From an uncultured Lachnospiraceae bacterium (GTDB lineage Bacteria; Bacillota; Clostridia; Lachnospirales; Lachnospiraceae), in contig CAOJQZ010000083.1 of the NCBI GenBank assembly GCA_948441955.1, forward strand, positions 1-9,985: DNA of 9,985 nt, read 5' to 3'. The notes under the pieces were generated by a model that was not told the origin of the DNA, ran no database searches, and saw nothing but the letters and a program-made list of their open reading frames with translations. Shown piece after piece: positions 1 through 7,593 of this stretch; the stretch's first letter is position 1, and each line of letters starts with the position of its first letter. Both the position numbers and the translations under genes were made by a program.

Positions 1-1763
1 AGCAGATGACACAGATGCCAGAAGAGCAGTGGGAGCAGGCGATACAGGAAATTACGAAAAAGCTTGACGACATGCCGGATTCTATTCTGGAGCAGGCGGG
101 AACCGCATATGTGAGGCAGGCGTATGATCATCTTGGTATCAATACAGATAAAATAAGCTCCGCCTACATTCGGAATACCGGCGCTAAAATGCTGGCTCTT
201 GCAGCTTTGGGAATGCTTGCAAGCATTATAGTAGGTCTTATGGCCTCGAGAGTCGGCGCGGGAATCGGCCGGGGCTTAAGAAGGGATGTGTTCCGCAAGG
301 TCGTAAGCTTTTCCAACGCGGAGTTTGATAAGTTTTCTACCGCTTCCTTAATTACAAGGAGCACCAATGATATTCAGCAGGTACAGCTTCTTTCCGTCAT
401 GGTACTGCGTATGGTGCTTTACTCGCCGATTTTGGCTGCAGGCGGCGTGTGGAAGGTTTTCCATACAAATGTAGATATGTCCTGGATTATCGCGCTGGGC
501 GTTCTGCTTATCCTGCTGGTAGTAGGGACTCTGTTCTTAGTTGTTATGCCTAAATTTAAAATTGTGCAGAATCAGGTGGACAGACTGAATCTGGTAAGCC
601 GTGAGATTCTCACAGGTCTTCCTGTTATCCGCGCATTTAGTACGGAGAAATACGAGGAGCAGCGTTTTGATACGGCAAACAGAGATCTTACGAAGACCAA
701 TCTTTTTGTAAACCGTGCCATGACCTTCATGATGCCGGTTATGATGCTGATTATGAATGGAATATCCGTACTCATTATCTGGGTAGGGGGGCATGGTGTA
801 AATGACGGAAGTATGCAGGTAGGCGACATGATGGCTTTTATCCAGTACACAATGCAGATTATCATGTCCTTCCTGATGATTTGCATGATATCCGTTATGC
901 TTCCAAGAGCCGCCGTATCTGCCGAGCGTGTGGATGAAGTACTGAGAAGTAAAACACGTATCCATGATCCGGAGCGTCCGGTAAAGCCGGAAAGGCTTAC
1001 AGGAGAGGTTGTGTTTGATCATGTGTCCTTCCGATATCCGGGAGCAGAGGAAAATGTGCTAAGCGATATTTCCTTTACTGCGAAACCGGGGCAGACCACT
1101 GCCTTTATCGGAAGCACAGGAAGCGGTAAATCTACCCTGGTAAATCTGATTCCAAGATTTTATGATGTGACGGAAGGAGCCATTTCCATAGACGGGACTG
1201 ATATTCGAAAGATGAAGCAGCACGATCTGCGGGAGAAGCTTGGGTTTGTACCCCAGAAGGGCGTCCTGTTTTCCGGGACCATTGCATCGAACATTCTCTA
1301 TGGCAATTCCGGGGGAAGTGAAGAAGAAATGAAAGAGGCGGCGGAGATTGCCCAGGCAGCAGATTTTATCGAAGAGAAGAGAAAAGGATACGACAGCCCC
1401 ATTTCGCAGGGAGGATCCAATGTATCCGGCGGACAGAAGCAGCGGCTTTCTATTGCGAGAGCCATTGCAAAACATCCGGAAGTATATATTTTTGACGATA
1501 GCTTTTCTGCTCTTGACTATAAGACGGATGTCACTCTTAGAAATGCATTAAAAAAGAAAACAGCAGACAGTACAGTTCTGATTGTGGCACAGCGTATCAG
1601 CACGATTCTTCATGCAGATCAGATTATTGTGCTGGACGACGGTAAAATTGCAGGAAAGGGCACCCACAAGGAGCTTTTGAAAACCTGTGATGCCTATTAT
1701 CAGATTGCGGCCTCTCAATTATCAGAGAAAGAGCTTGCAGATGACATGAAGGAGGTGAAGTAG
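1..1763 (+). CDS. ABC exporter half-transporter, degenerate-site subunit (5' end outside window)
   Basis: This is a type IV (ABCB-like) exporter half-transporter: membrane domain followed by an ATPase domain. The frame is open to the window edge. The first in-window ATG (base 6) precedes about 50 hydrophilic residues and then what looks like TM2, so TM1 and the true start lie upstream. Counting from that ATG, hydrophobic segments lie near 61-80, 131-148, 159-181, 241-261 and 275-299. The ATPase has Walker A G369-T377 (GSTGSGKST), a canonical signature VSGGQ at 473-477 and Walker B VYIFDD at 493-498. D498 replaces the catalytic Glu, and the switch His is Gln (Q529, AQRIST). In TM287, BmrC and LmrC these changes mark the subunit that supplies the non-hydrolysing ATP site. 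The next gene starts one base after this stop and has the matching features, so the two form a heterodimer. The exported substrate cannot be read from the sequence; drugs or lipids are typical for the family. Confidence 0.93.
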   Translation, partial: QMTQMPEEQWEQAIQEITKKLDDMPDSILEQAGTAYVRQAYDHLGINTDKISSAYIRNTGAKMLALAALGMLASIIVGLMASRVGAGIGRGLRRDVFRKVVSFSNAEFDKFSTASLITRSTNDIQQVQLLSVMVLRMVLYSPILAAGGVWKVFHTNVDMSWIIALGVLLILLVVGTLFLVVMPKFKIVQNQVDRLNLVSREILTGLPVIRAFSTEKYEEQRFDTANRDLTKTNLFVNRAMTFMMPVMMLIMNGISVLIIWVGGHGVNDGSMQVGDMMAFIQYTMQIIMSFLMICMISVMLPRAAVSAERVDEVLRSKTRIHDPERPVKPERLTGEVVFDHVSFRYPGAEENVLSDISFTAKPGQTTAFIGSTGSGKSTLVNLIPRFYDVTEGAISIDGTDIRKMKQHDLREKLGFVPQKGVLFSGTIASNILYGNSGGSEEEMKEAAEIAQAADFIEEKRKGYDSPISQGGSNVSGGQKQRLSIARAIAKHPEVYIFDDSFSALDYKTDVTLRNALKKKTADSTVLIVAQRISTILHADQIIVLDDGKIAGKGTHKELLKTCDAYYQIAASQLSEKELADDMKEVK

Positions 1764-1764
1764 T

Positions 1765-3588
1765 ATGCCGGGACCTAGACATGGAGGACCAGGCCCTATG
1801 GCCGGCGGTGAGAAGGCAAAGGATTTTAAGGGAACCATGAAAAGGCTTATGGGCTATCTGGGAAATTACAGAATTCAGATTCTATTTGTTATTGTTTTTG
1901 CAGTAGGAAGTACTGTCTTTAATATTGTAGGACCCAAAATATTAGGAAGGGCCACTACCGAAATCTTTAACGGACTGGTAGGGAAAATTACTGGAGGAGA
2001 GGGGATTGACTTTGAGAAAATCGGACAGATTTTGCTGGGGCTTTTATGCCTGTATCTTCTAAGCGCGCTGTTCTCTTTTATACAGGGATACATTATGACC
2101 GGAGTTTCACAGAAAATGACCTACCGGATGCGCAGAGAAATTTCTGAAAAAATACAGCGTCTGCCCATGAATTATTATGATAAAATGACTCACGGCGAGA
2201 TATTGTCCCGTATTACAAATGACGTGGACACGTTAAGTCAGAGCCTGAACCAGAGCGCGACGCAGGTTATTACCTCGGTTACAACCCTTGTGGGCGTATT
2301 TATCATGATGCTGAGCATCAGCCCTCTGATGACAGTCATTGCGCTTTTGATTCTGCCTCTGGCAGGCGGCTTTATCTCAGTCATTGTAAAGCATTCTCAG
2401 AAATACTTTAAGGATCAGCAGGAATATCTTGGACATGTTAACGGACAGGTGGAAGAGGTTTATGGGGGCCATAACATTGTGAAAGCATTTAATAAGGAAG
2501 AGGATGTGATTGCAGTATTCGATAAGGATAATGATATCCTTTACAATTCTGCCTGGAAGTCCCAGTTCTTATCCGGAATGATGATGCCAATCATGCAGTT
2601 TGTAGGAAACCTGGGCTATGTGGCTGTGGTTATCCTAGGCGGCTATCTGGCGGTGAAGCGGACCATTGAGGTGGGGGATATCCAGTCCTTTACCCAGTAT
2701 GTGCGGAATTTTACCCAGCCGATTATGCAGGTGGCGCAGGTGGCAAATATGCTGCAGTCCACAGCAGCGGCCTCAGAGCGTGTATTTGAATTTTTAGGGG
2801 AACCAGAGGAAGACCAGACAGTGGAAAACGCCGTGTCAGTAGAAGATCTTAAGGGAAGCGTGGAGTTTGACCATGTACAGTTTGGTTATAATCCGGATCA
2901 TACGATTATTCACGATTTCAGCGCAAAGGTGGAGCCGGGGCAGAAGATTGCGATTGTAGGTCCCACTGGAGCCGGCAAGACGACAATGGTAAAGCTGCTT
3001 ATGCGTTTTTATGACGTAAACAGCGGTGTAATCCGTGTGGGAGGGTATGATATACGAAGATTCAACCGCAGCGAGCTTAGGCAGATGTTCGGGATGGTAC
3101 TGCAGGACACTTGGCTTTTTAAGGGCAGCATTGAGGATAATATACGATATGGAAAGCTAGACGCCACCCATGAGGAGGTGGTGGCCGCCGCGGATGCGGC
3201 ATACGTGCACCGCTTTGTCCAGACACTTCCGGGCGGCTATCAGATGGAGTTAAATGAGGAGGCGAGTAACGTTTCCCAAGGACAGAAGCAGCTTCTGACA
3301 ATTGCAAGAGCGATTCTTGCCGATCCCAGGATATTAATACTTGACGAGGCTACAAGTTCTGTTGATACCCGTACTGAAGTGCGGATTCAGAAGGCAATGG
3401 ATAATCTGATGAAGGGGCGCACCAGCTTTGTAATTGCCCACAGACTGTCAACCATCCGTGACGCAGATCTTATTTTGGTTATGAAAGACGGAGATATTGT
3501 GGAAATGGGAAATCATGGTGAACTGCTTGAAAGAAACGGATTCTATGCAGAGCTTTATAATTCTCAGTTTGAGAGGACAGGCGCATAA
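1765..3588 (+). CDS. ABC exporter half-transporter, catalytic-site partner subunit
   Basis: This 607-residue full-length half-transporter is the partner of the preceding gene. The start ATG lies one base after the upstream stop and 7 nt after a strong GGAGGTG (1751-1757), so the two are translationally coupled. The N-terminus is rich in Gly, Pro and His (MPGPRHGGPGP), and membrane segments follow, with clear ones near 37-55, 86-110, 168-184 and 188-207. The ATPase has Walker A G399-T407 (GPTGAGKTT), Walker B ILILDE with the catalytic E528, and switch H559 (IAHRLST). Its signature is VSQGQ (503-507) instead of SGGQ. By analogy with TM288, BmrD and LmrD, this subunit gives the competent Walker A/B/His to the active site and the weak signature to the degenerate one. 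The operon ends at a hairpin 28 nt downstream. Multidrug or lipid export is a family-level guess. Confidence 0.93.
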   Translation: MPGPRHGGPGPMAGGEKAKDFKGTMKRLMGYLGNYRIQILFVIVFAVGSTVFNIVGPKILGRATTEIFNGLVGKITGGEGIDFEKIGQILLGLLCLYLLSALFSFIQGYIMTGVSQKMTYRMRREISEKIQRLPMNYYDKMTHGEILSRITNDVDTLSQSLNQSATQVITSVTTLVGVFIMMLSISPLMTVIALLILPLAGGFISVIVKHSQKYFKDQQEYLGHVNGQVEEVYGGHNIVKAFNKEEDVIAVFDKDNDILYNSAWKSQFLSGMMMPIMQFVGNLGYVAVVILGGYLAVKRTIEVGDIQSFTQYVRNFTQPIMQVAQVANMLQSTAAASERVFEFLGEPEEDQTVENAVSVEDLKGSVEFDHVQFGYNPDHTIIHDFSAKVEPGQKIAIVGPTGAGKTTMVKLLMRFYDVNSGVIRVGGYDIRRFNRSELRQMFGMVLQDTWLFKGSIEDNIRYGKLDATHEEVVAAADAAYVHRFVQTLPGGYQMELNEEASNVSQGQKQLLTIARAILADPRILILDEATSSVDTRTEVRIQKAMDNLMKGRTSFVIAHRLSTIRDADLILVMKDGDIVEMGNHGELLERNGFYAELYNSQFERTGA

Positions 3589-3615
3589 CGGAAAAATAGT
3601 AAAAAATGAGGTATA

Positions 3616-3662
3616 AAAAAGGACCGGCAGTTCGCATTTTCTGCAGATTGCCAGTCCTTTTT
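3616..3662. terminator. Bidirectional intrinsic terminator between convergent operons
   Basis: A 14-nt left arm (3616-3629, AAAAAGGACCGGCA) pairs with a right arm at 3649-3662 (TGCCAGTCCTTTTT) around a 19-nt loop. In the plus-strand transcript there is one C-A mismatch. In the minus-strand transcript the same position becomes a G-U pair, so the stem is fully paired. A/T runs on both sides supply a U-tract in either direction. It lies 28 bp after the ABC operon stop and 33 bp after the coat operon stop, which suits a shared terminator. Confidence 0.85.
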
Positions 3663-3694
3663 GTCATATAAAAAGAAACTTCGCTTTATTCAAT

Positions 3695-3955
3695 TTACCG
3701 CATGGACGAGCTTGTAAGCACAGACTTTACATGGTCAATTTCCTGCTGGGAAGCCTTTGCTGCCGGTACATAGTAGCTCTTTTCCCTTGCTACCTGGTAA
3801 AGCTTCTCCTGAGACATTTCACATTCATTGCGAATTTGCTTCAAACACTGTTTAAGCTCCTTGTTCTCAGTCTGAGGAATCATTTCCCCAAATCTTGTAA
3901 GTTCGCCGTTAACGCCGGTTAAGGCGTCAGCTACCATTGTTTTTTCGTCTAACAT
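3695..3955 (-). CDS. CotF-like spore coat protein (86 aa)
   Basis: This small, hydrophilic, apparently all-helical protein resembles the CotF-like spore coat proteins of Clostridia. Visible features are an N-terminal helix beginning MLDEKTMVADALTG, a central helix ending in a Lys/Gln/Glu-rich stretch (KQCLKQIRNECE), and the motif YQVAREKSYYVPA followed by a Gln/Glu helix. This layout is typical of the coat F / ferritin-like fold. The start ATG at 3955 is preceded by GGAGG (3963-3967) with a 7-nt gap, and that site overlaps the stop of the upstream coat gene. The two genes are therefore co-transcribed and probably coupled. The expected role is structural, in the coat of the developing spore in the mother cell. 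The family call rests on pattern recognition only. Confidence 0.7.
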   Translation of the reverse strand: MLDEKTMVADALTGVNGELTRFGEMIPQTENKELKQCLKQIRNECEMSQEKLYQVAREKSYYVPAAKASQQEIDHVKSVLTSSSMR

Positions 3956-3966
3956 AATATCCCCTC

Positions 3967-4149
3967 CTATAAGAATTTCATTAAATCCTGTTTGTTCTTC
4001 ATTGCAGAGTTAGCGGCATCCTGAAAAAGCTTCTTAATCTCCGGATCCTTGGACTGTGAAGCGTAATCAGTCATTTTGCAGTGGCTTGTGTCGTAGCCGC
4101 CGATGAGATGACGCAGGTTCTGAAGGTCTAAGACTGATAATTCTGACAT
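3967..4149 (-). CDS. Small spore coat-associated helical protein (60 aa)
   Basis: The protein is 60 residues and begins MSELSVLDLQNLRHLIGG. An upstream in-frame ATG at 4173 would add eight residues, but GGAGG at 4158-4162 lies downstream of it and 8 nt before the ATG at 4149, so 4149 is the start. The LQNLRHLIGG start followed by YASQSKDPEIKKLFQDAA and a Lys-rich helix looks like the small CotF/ferritin-like spore proteins that occur in pairs with the 86-residue type. It overlaps the ribosome binding site of the next gene, which fits a two-gene sporulation operon. No catalytic motif is visible. Function is inferred from resemblance and from the neighbouring gene. Confidence 0.68.
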   Translation of the reverse strand: MSELSVLDLQNLRHLIGGYDTSHCKMTDYASQSKDPEIKKLFQDAANSAMKNKQDLMKFL

Positions 4150-4157
4150 GTGGTTTT

Positions 4158-4162
4158 CCTCC
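4158..4162 (-). promoter_or_regulatory. Ribosome binding site deciding the 4149 start
   Basis: GGAGG on the minus strand lies 8 nt upstream of ATG 4149 and inside the longer version of the frame (ATG 4173). This supports the shorter coat protein. Confidence 0.85.
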
Positions 4163-4184
4163 TTTATTTCCATCTTTTACACGG

Positions 4185-4213
4185 TTAGTATGCGCAGATG
4201 GAGGAGAAAATAT
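4185..4213 (-). promoter_or_regulatory. Possible sigma-E-type sporulation promoter
   Basis: On the minus strand an ATA (4211-4213) lies 18 nt upstream of CATACTAA (4185-4192). The Bacillus subtilis sigma-E pattern is ATA, 16-18 nt, CATACANT. The -10-like element is about 35 nt upstream of the first coat gene's ATG, leaving room for a short leader with its GGAGG. No good sigma-A promoter was seen in this gap. Evidence is motif plus context only. Confidence 0.35.
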
Positions 4214-4238
4214 GTAAGAGAAATATTTTGTAAAGGAT

Positions 4239-4973
4239 TTACGGAAATGGAATCGGTACGGATATAATTTTAGCCTGCCTTGCACGGTCAATGAATTTTG
4301 AAAACAGCTCTCTCATAGACGGACACGATTCGTACATACACTCTGGATGCCATTGAAGTCCTGCCAGAAAGGAACGTGAAGAATCCTCAAGAGCTTCTAC
4401 GACTCCATCCGACGCCACCGCACTGACAGTAAGTCCCCTGCCGACGGTTTTTATGCATTGGTGATGGAAGCTGTTTGTTTCCAGAAAGCTTCCGCAGATA
4501 TGGTAAAGCATACTGTTTTTTGCACAGGCAACCCGATGGCACACATCGCCTCGGCTTTCGGAATTCTGCATATGATTTTGGGATACTTGGTTTCTGAGAG
4601 AAATATCCTGATAAATTGTACCGCCCAGCGCAATATTTAACACCTGCATCCCGCGGCAGATGGCGAGGACAGGCAGAGAGGTAGACAGGACATATTTCAT
4701 GAAATTAAGATGGAAGCTGTCCATGTGCAGGTCTGTCCGTCCCTTATCTGTAAGCAGATCCTCGCCAAACAGACGCGGGGAAATGTCATCTCCGCCGCAG
4801 AACAAAAAACCGTCGCATATATTGTAATAACGTGGAAACCAGGAGTCATCCTCCACACAGGGAATTACGACACATACAGCGCCTGCATCTTCCATTGCCT
4901 GTATGTAAGAATGGGATACAAACTGTCTGCCGGCGTCACATCCGCAGACAACGATACCGATCACAGGATTCAT
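4239..4973 (-). CDS. Class I glutamine amidotransferase-like hydrolase (peptidase C26, PuuD-type)
   Basis: This 244-residue protein is about the usual length (roughly 240-255) for gamma-glutamyl-gamma-aminobutyrate hydrolase-type enzymes of peptidase family C26. The nucleophile elbow is AICRGMQVLN with C106, and the catalytic His and Glu are in QWHPE (H209, E211). The family motifs GGDDISP (60-66) and NSFHHQ (167-172) are present. These enzymes hydrolyse gamma-glutamyl amide bonds, such as the gamma-glutamyl-GABA intermediate of putrescine breakdown. No other putrescine-pathway gene is nearby, so the true substrate is open and no gene symbol is given. The start ATG 4973 has GGAGG (4979-4983) with a 5-nt gap. 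It is divergent from an M19 dipeptidase with 113 bp between starts. No convincing terminator separates it from the coat genes. Confidence 0.85.
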   Translation of the reverse strand: MNPVIGIVVCGCDAGRQFVSHSYIQAMEDAGAVCVVIPCVEDDSWFPRYYNICDGFLFCGGDDISPRLFGEDLLTDKGRTDLHMDSFHLNFMKYVLSTSLPVLAICRGMQVLNIALGGTIYQDISLRNQVSQNHMQNSESRGDVCHRVACAKNSMLYHICGSFLETNSFHHQCIKTVGRGLTVSAVASDGVVEALEDSSRSFLAGLQWHPECMYESCPSMRELFSKFIDRARQAKIISVPIPFP

Positions 4974-4997
4974 GATACCCTCCTTAAAAATTTATAG

Positions 4998-5024
4998 TTG
5001 AAATATGAGGAAAAGAAGTATACT
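4998..5024 (+). promoter_or_regulatory. Possible promoter for the M19 dipeptidase
   Basis: TTGAAA (4998-5003) and TATACT (5019-5024) resemble sigma-A elements, but the spacer is only 15 nt. The -10 overlaps the palindrome AGTATACT, which could also serve the divergent amidotransferase gene on the other strand, although no good -35 was found there. Confidence 0.35.
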
Positions 5025-5043
5025 GTTAATGTAAATAGGAATA

Positions 5044-5066
5044 AGCATTTCATACTAATAAATGCT
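5044..5066. repeat. Inverted repeat in the dipeptidase leader
   Basis: AGCATTT (5044-5050) and AAATGCT (5060-5066) form a perfect 7-bp inverted repeat with a 9-nt spacer. It ends 4 bp before the Shine-Dalgarno (5071-5077). It could be an operator or an RNA hairpin affecting translation. Chance occurrence in A+T-rich DNA is possible. Confidence 0.5.
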
Positions 5067-5086
5067 ATGAAAGGAAGAATTTAAAT

Positions 5087-6076
5087 ATGAACCATAGTAT
5101 GAATTTGATTGACCTGCACTGCGATACATTATCCAGGCTGTTATGCGAAAAGACAGGACAGGATTTAAAAAACACAGATTGTGACGTGAACCTATCCGGG
5201 ATGAAGGAGGCAGGCGCGGTTGCCCAGTTCTTCGCCTGTTTTACCTGTCTTTCAGAGCACCAGAAGGATAAAAGCCCCGAAGAGGGATATGAAGCATGTT
5301 ATAAGCAGGCACTTGAGCTGATAGAGCTGATGGAAAAGCAGTGTGTATTATTCCCTGAGGAGATTGTCCTTTCAAGGTCTTATAAGGAGATCGTGAAAAG
5401 CAAAGAAGAAGGGAAAATTTCCGCGGTGCTTACGGTGGAAGAGGGCGGGATTCTAAACGGGCGGCCAGAACGTATTGAGATTCTTTATGAAAAAGGCGTT
5501 CGCCTTATGACACTGATGTGGAATTTTGAGAATTGTCTTGGTCATCCAAACAGCCGGGACGTCGGAGTAATGGAAAAAGGACTTAAGGATTTTGGAATCG
5601 AAACGGTGAGGCAGATGGGGAAGCTTGGGATGATTGCAGACGTATCCCATGCATCGGACGGGACCTTCCGGGATATTGTTAAATACGCCGAAGGTCCGGT
5701 GATAGCCTCCCATTCAAACTGCCGCGCGCTGGCGGGCCATCCTCGTAATCTGTCGGATGATATGATTCATACCCTTGCGGATAAAGGGGGAATTGCAGGC
5801 CTTAATTTTTACGGCGTTTTTCTGGGGACCCAGACAGAATCAAAGATAGAGGAAATGACGGCGCACATTTTACATATGATAAAAACCGGCGGCCGCGAAT
5901 TCCCGGCAATCGGCACGGACTTTGACGGCTTCGGCGGAATGGAACATATGGACATTTCCAATATATCCCAGATGGGAAGACTCTGGGAGGCTCTCAAGAG
6001 AAAAGGGCTTTCGGAGGACCAGCTTGATTTGATATGGAGTGGAAATGCACTGCGGGTGCTGAAGGCATTGGGGTAG
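5087..6076 (+). CDS. Membrane dipeptidase family zinc peptidase (M19)
   Basis: This 329-residue protein has the complete metal-site pattern of the renal dipeptidase family (M19), which hydrolyses dipeptides, including some with D-residues at the C-terminal side. Visible elements are the first zinc pair in LHCD (H11, D13), the bridging Glu in TVEEGG (E118 or E119), H188 in VSHAS, H209 in SHSNCR, and the catalytic Asp in GTDFDG (D278). There is no signal peptide, so it is probably cytoplasmic. The start is ATG 5087 because AAGGAAG (5071-5077) is 9 nt upstream; a second ATG at 5099 would be 21 nt away. It is divergent from a C26-type amidohydrolase, so the pair may process imported small or gamma-glutamyl peptides. 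It ends 28 bp from the convergent dehydrogenase, with no clear terminator. Confidence 0.92.
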   Translation: MNHSMNLIDLHCDTLSRLLCEKTGQDLKNTDCDVNLSGMKEAGAVAQFFACFTCLSEHQKDKSPEEGYEACYKQALELIELMEKQCVLFPEEIVLSRSYKEIVKSKEEGKISAVLTVEEGGILNGRPERIEILYEKGVRLMTLMWNFENCLGHPNSRDVGVMEKGLKDFGIETVRQMGKLGMIADVSHASDGTFRDIVKYAEGPVIASHSNCRALAGHPRNLSDDMIHTLADKGGIAGLNFYGVFLGTQTESKIEEMTAHILHMIKTGGREFPAIGTDFDGFGGMEHMDISNISQMGRLWEALKRKGLSEDQLDLIWSGNALRVLKALG

Positions 6077-6104
6077 TTTTTTAAGATATTCAAAACATAT
6101 TCTT

Positions 6105-7046
6105 TTATTGTGAAATGCCGAAAAATTCTTGAATCTGTGTCCTTATCATTTTCATAAGCCGGGTTCTTGCCTCCACCCCTGCCCATCCTATATGGGGCGT
6201 GATAAAGAGCCTTTGGCTGTCTTTGATTTTCCGAAGGGGGCTGTCTTGACACATCGGCTCCGTGCATAGGACATCAAGTCCTGCGGCGGCAATCGTGTGG
6301 CGATTCAGTGCGTCCCAGAGGTCATGCTCGTTTATAATAGCTCCCCGCCCAAGGTTCAGGAGGATGCAGTTTTTTTTCATCTTACAGAACGCCTCCCTAT
6401 TGATGAGATTTTCGGTATATGTATTCAGCGGGGCGTGAACAGAGATAATATCTGCGTTTTGAAAAAGGGTATCTAAGTCCACCTGTGTATAGCCTTCCTG
6501 GGGCGGGTTACCGGAAGGGGAGGCATAGATAACCTTTGCGCCGAATGCCTCTGCAATAGCAGCGACCTTCCGCCCGATATTTCCAAGGCCTATGATTCCC
6601 CAGGTCATACCGGAGATTTCATGAAAACTTTGAGTGAAATGAGTAAATGCCCTGTCATCAACATACCGCTCCTCTTTTACATAGTCATCGTAAAAACGGA
6701 GCTTTTCCAAAAGATAGAAAAGCATGGCAAAGGTGTGCTGGGCTACAGAATCGGTAGAATATCCTGCTACATTCCGCCAGGCTATGCCTCGCTTCTTAAG
6801 GTAATCCATGTCCAGATGATTTGTTCCGGTTCCGGCGGTGCAGACCAGCTTCAGATGGGCGGCATTTCCGATGGTTTCTTTGTTGATCGGTACCTTGTTC
6901 GTGATAACGACGTCGGCATCAGAGGTCCGCTTCAATGCTTCCTCCGGGGTGGAAAAAGGATAGGTAACAACTTCGCCCAGGCTTCGGAAAGAGGAAAGGC
7001 TTAAGTCTTCGCCGATGGTTTTCAGGTCTGGGAATATAAGTTTCAT
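6105..7046 (-). CDS. D-isomer-specific 2-hydroxyacid dehydrogenase
   Basis: This 313-residue protein is of normal family length. It has a Rossmann nucleotide site WGIIGLGNIGRK (GLGNIG, 153-158) and the catalytic triad R234 (NLGRGAIINE), E263 (CTEP) and H285 (TPHIGWAG). The family interconverts 2-oxoacids and D-2-hydroxyacids (hydroxypyruvate/glycerate, pyruvate/D-lactate and relatives); the exact substrate cannot be read. The acidic residue that usually ends strand beta-2 and favours NAD appears replaced by Ser (S176, in VIYASPSG), which hints at NADP use or relaxed specificity (inference). The start ATG 7046 has GGAGG (7055-7059) at 8 nt. It lies 28 bp after the stop of the 162-residue gene and may be read through from it. 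Confidence 0.93.
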   Translation of the reverse strand: MKLIFPDLKTIGEDLSLSSFRSLGEVVTYPFSTPEEALKRTSDADVVITNKVPINKETIGNAAHLKLVCTAGTGTNHLDMDYLKKRGIAWRNVAGYSTDSVAQHTFAMLFYLLEKLRFYDDYVKEERYVDDRAFTHFTQSFHEISGMTWGIIGLGNIGRKVAAIAEAFGAKVIYASPSGNPPQEGYTQVDLDTLFQNADIISVHAPLNTYTENLINREAFCKMKKNCILLNLGRGAIINEHDLWDALNRHTIAAAGLDVLCTEPMCQDSPLRKIKDSQRLFITPHIGWAGVEARTRLMKMIRTQIQEFFGISQ

Positions 7047-7074
7047 GGGAATGTCCTCCTGATACAGAATTTTG

Positions 7075-7563
7075 TTAGTTCAGAGTTCTGTTTTTGTAAT
7101 CAATTACAATGTTTCTTATTTGTTCGGCAGCTTCACCTGCGACTTCTTTATCTTTATTTCTTTTTTTCTCTTGTCCAAAAAATATTTCCACAACACTTTG
7201 CACTATTTCATGGGGATCAAGATTTGCGTATATTTCAGAGGGTTTTTCGTTTACAATTGTTGCATTTAGAATACTTCCATTGTATATTAATGGTTCTAGT
7301 TTCTCCATACCATAGATTCGTATCAAAGCCCTGGTAATACTAGATATAGCTCTGGTGGCAATTACAGGTTTTTCTGCTTTGAGTCTAAGTCTTATGGTAT
7401 AAGGATCTATTCTGGAAACAAAGCTGAAATTACGGCCATAGCGTCGAGAATTCGTTGTGGTGTTGGCATCCAGACAGGCATCTGTTATTGCGTTTTCTAA
7501 ATCCTTAGTAATTTCTATTTTTTTATTGGCTGCTGTGACGTCTAGCAGGTAATTATACATCAT
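7075..7563 (-). CDS. Protein of unknown function (162 aa)
   Basis: I do not recognise this protein. It begins MMYNYLLDVTAANKK and is soluble, with no signal peptide or membrane segment. The first half carries a tract rich in Thr, Asn and Arg (DANTTTNSRRYGRNFSFVSR, about 33-52), then a strand-like IDPYTIRLRLKAEKP and a helix with ISSITRALIRIYG. The C-terminal third is charged (FFGQEKKRNKDKEVAGEAAEQIR). GGAGG (7570-7574) fits either ATG 7563 (6 nt) or ATG 7560 (9 nt), so the start is uncertain by one codon. The codons are more A+T-rich than in the downstream dehydrogenase. The gene starts about 30 bp from one arm of the long inverted repeat that flanks the toxin-antitoxin pair. It could be part of the same accessory segment. 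A good ribosome site and a long intact frame support it being a real gene. Confidence 0.8.
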   Translation of the reverse strand: MMYNYLLDVTAANKKIEITKDLENAITDACLDANTTTNSRRYGRNFSFVSRIDPYTIRLRLKAEKPVIATRAISSITRALIRIYGMEKLEPLIYNGSILNATIVNEKPSEIYANLDPHEIVQSVVEIFFGQEKKRNKDKEVAGEAAEQIRNIVIDYKNRTLN

Positions 7564-7593
7564 TGAATGCCTCCTTTATCTTTAAAATTAATT

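Noticed and set aside
537..1022. Long open frame on the minus strand inside the first ABC gene (161 residues)
   Set aside because: It is antisense to a clear transporter domain, and its His/Tyr/Cys-rich composition is typical of a shadow frame.
6040..6085. Possible terminator at the dipeptidase 3' end (short AATGC/GCATT stem before a T-run)
   Set aside because: The stem is only 5 bp and is separated from the T-run by about 9 nt that include the stop codon. It is too weak to call.
6621..7004. Plus-strand open frame of 127 residues inside the 2-hydroxyacid dehydrogenase gene
   Set aside because: It is antisense to a full-length enzyme with intact catalytic residues, and it has no ribosome site of its own.
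7064..7091. Inverted repeat ACAGAA/TTCTGT between the 162-residue gene and the dehydrogenase
   Set aside because: It has a 6-bp stem with a 16-nt spacer and no U-tract. It overlaps coding sequence and probably occurs by chance.
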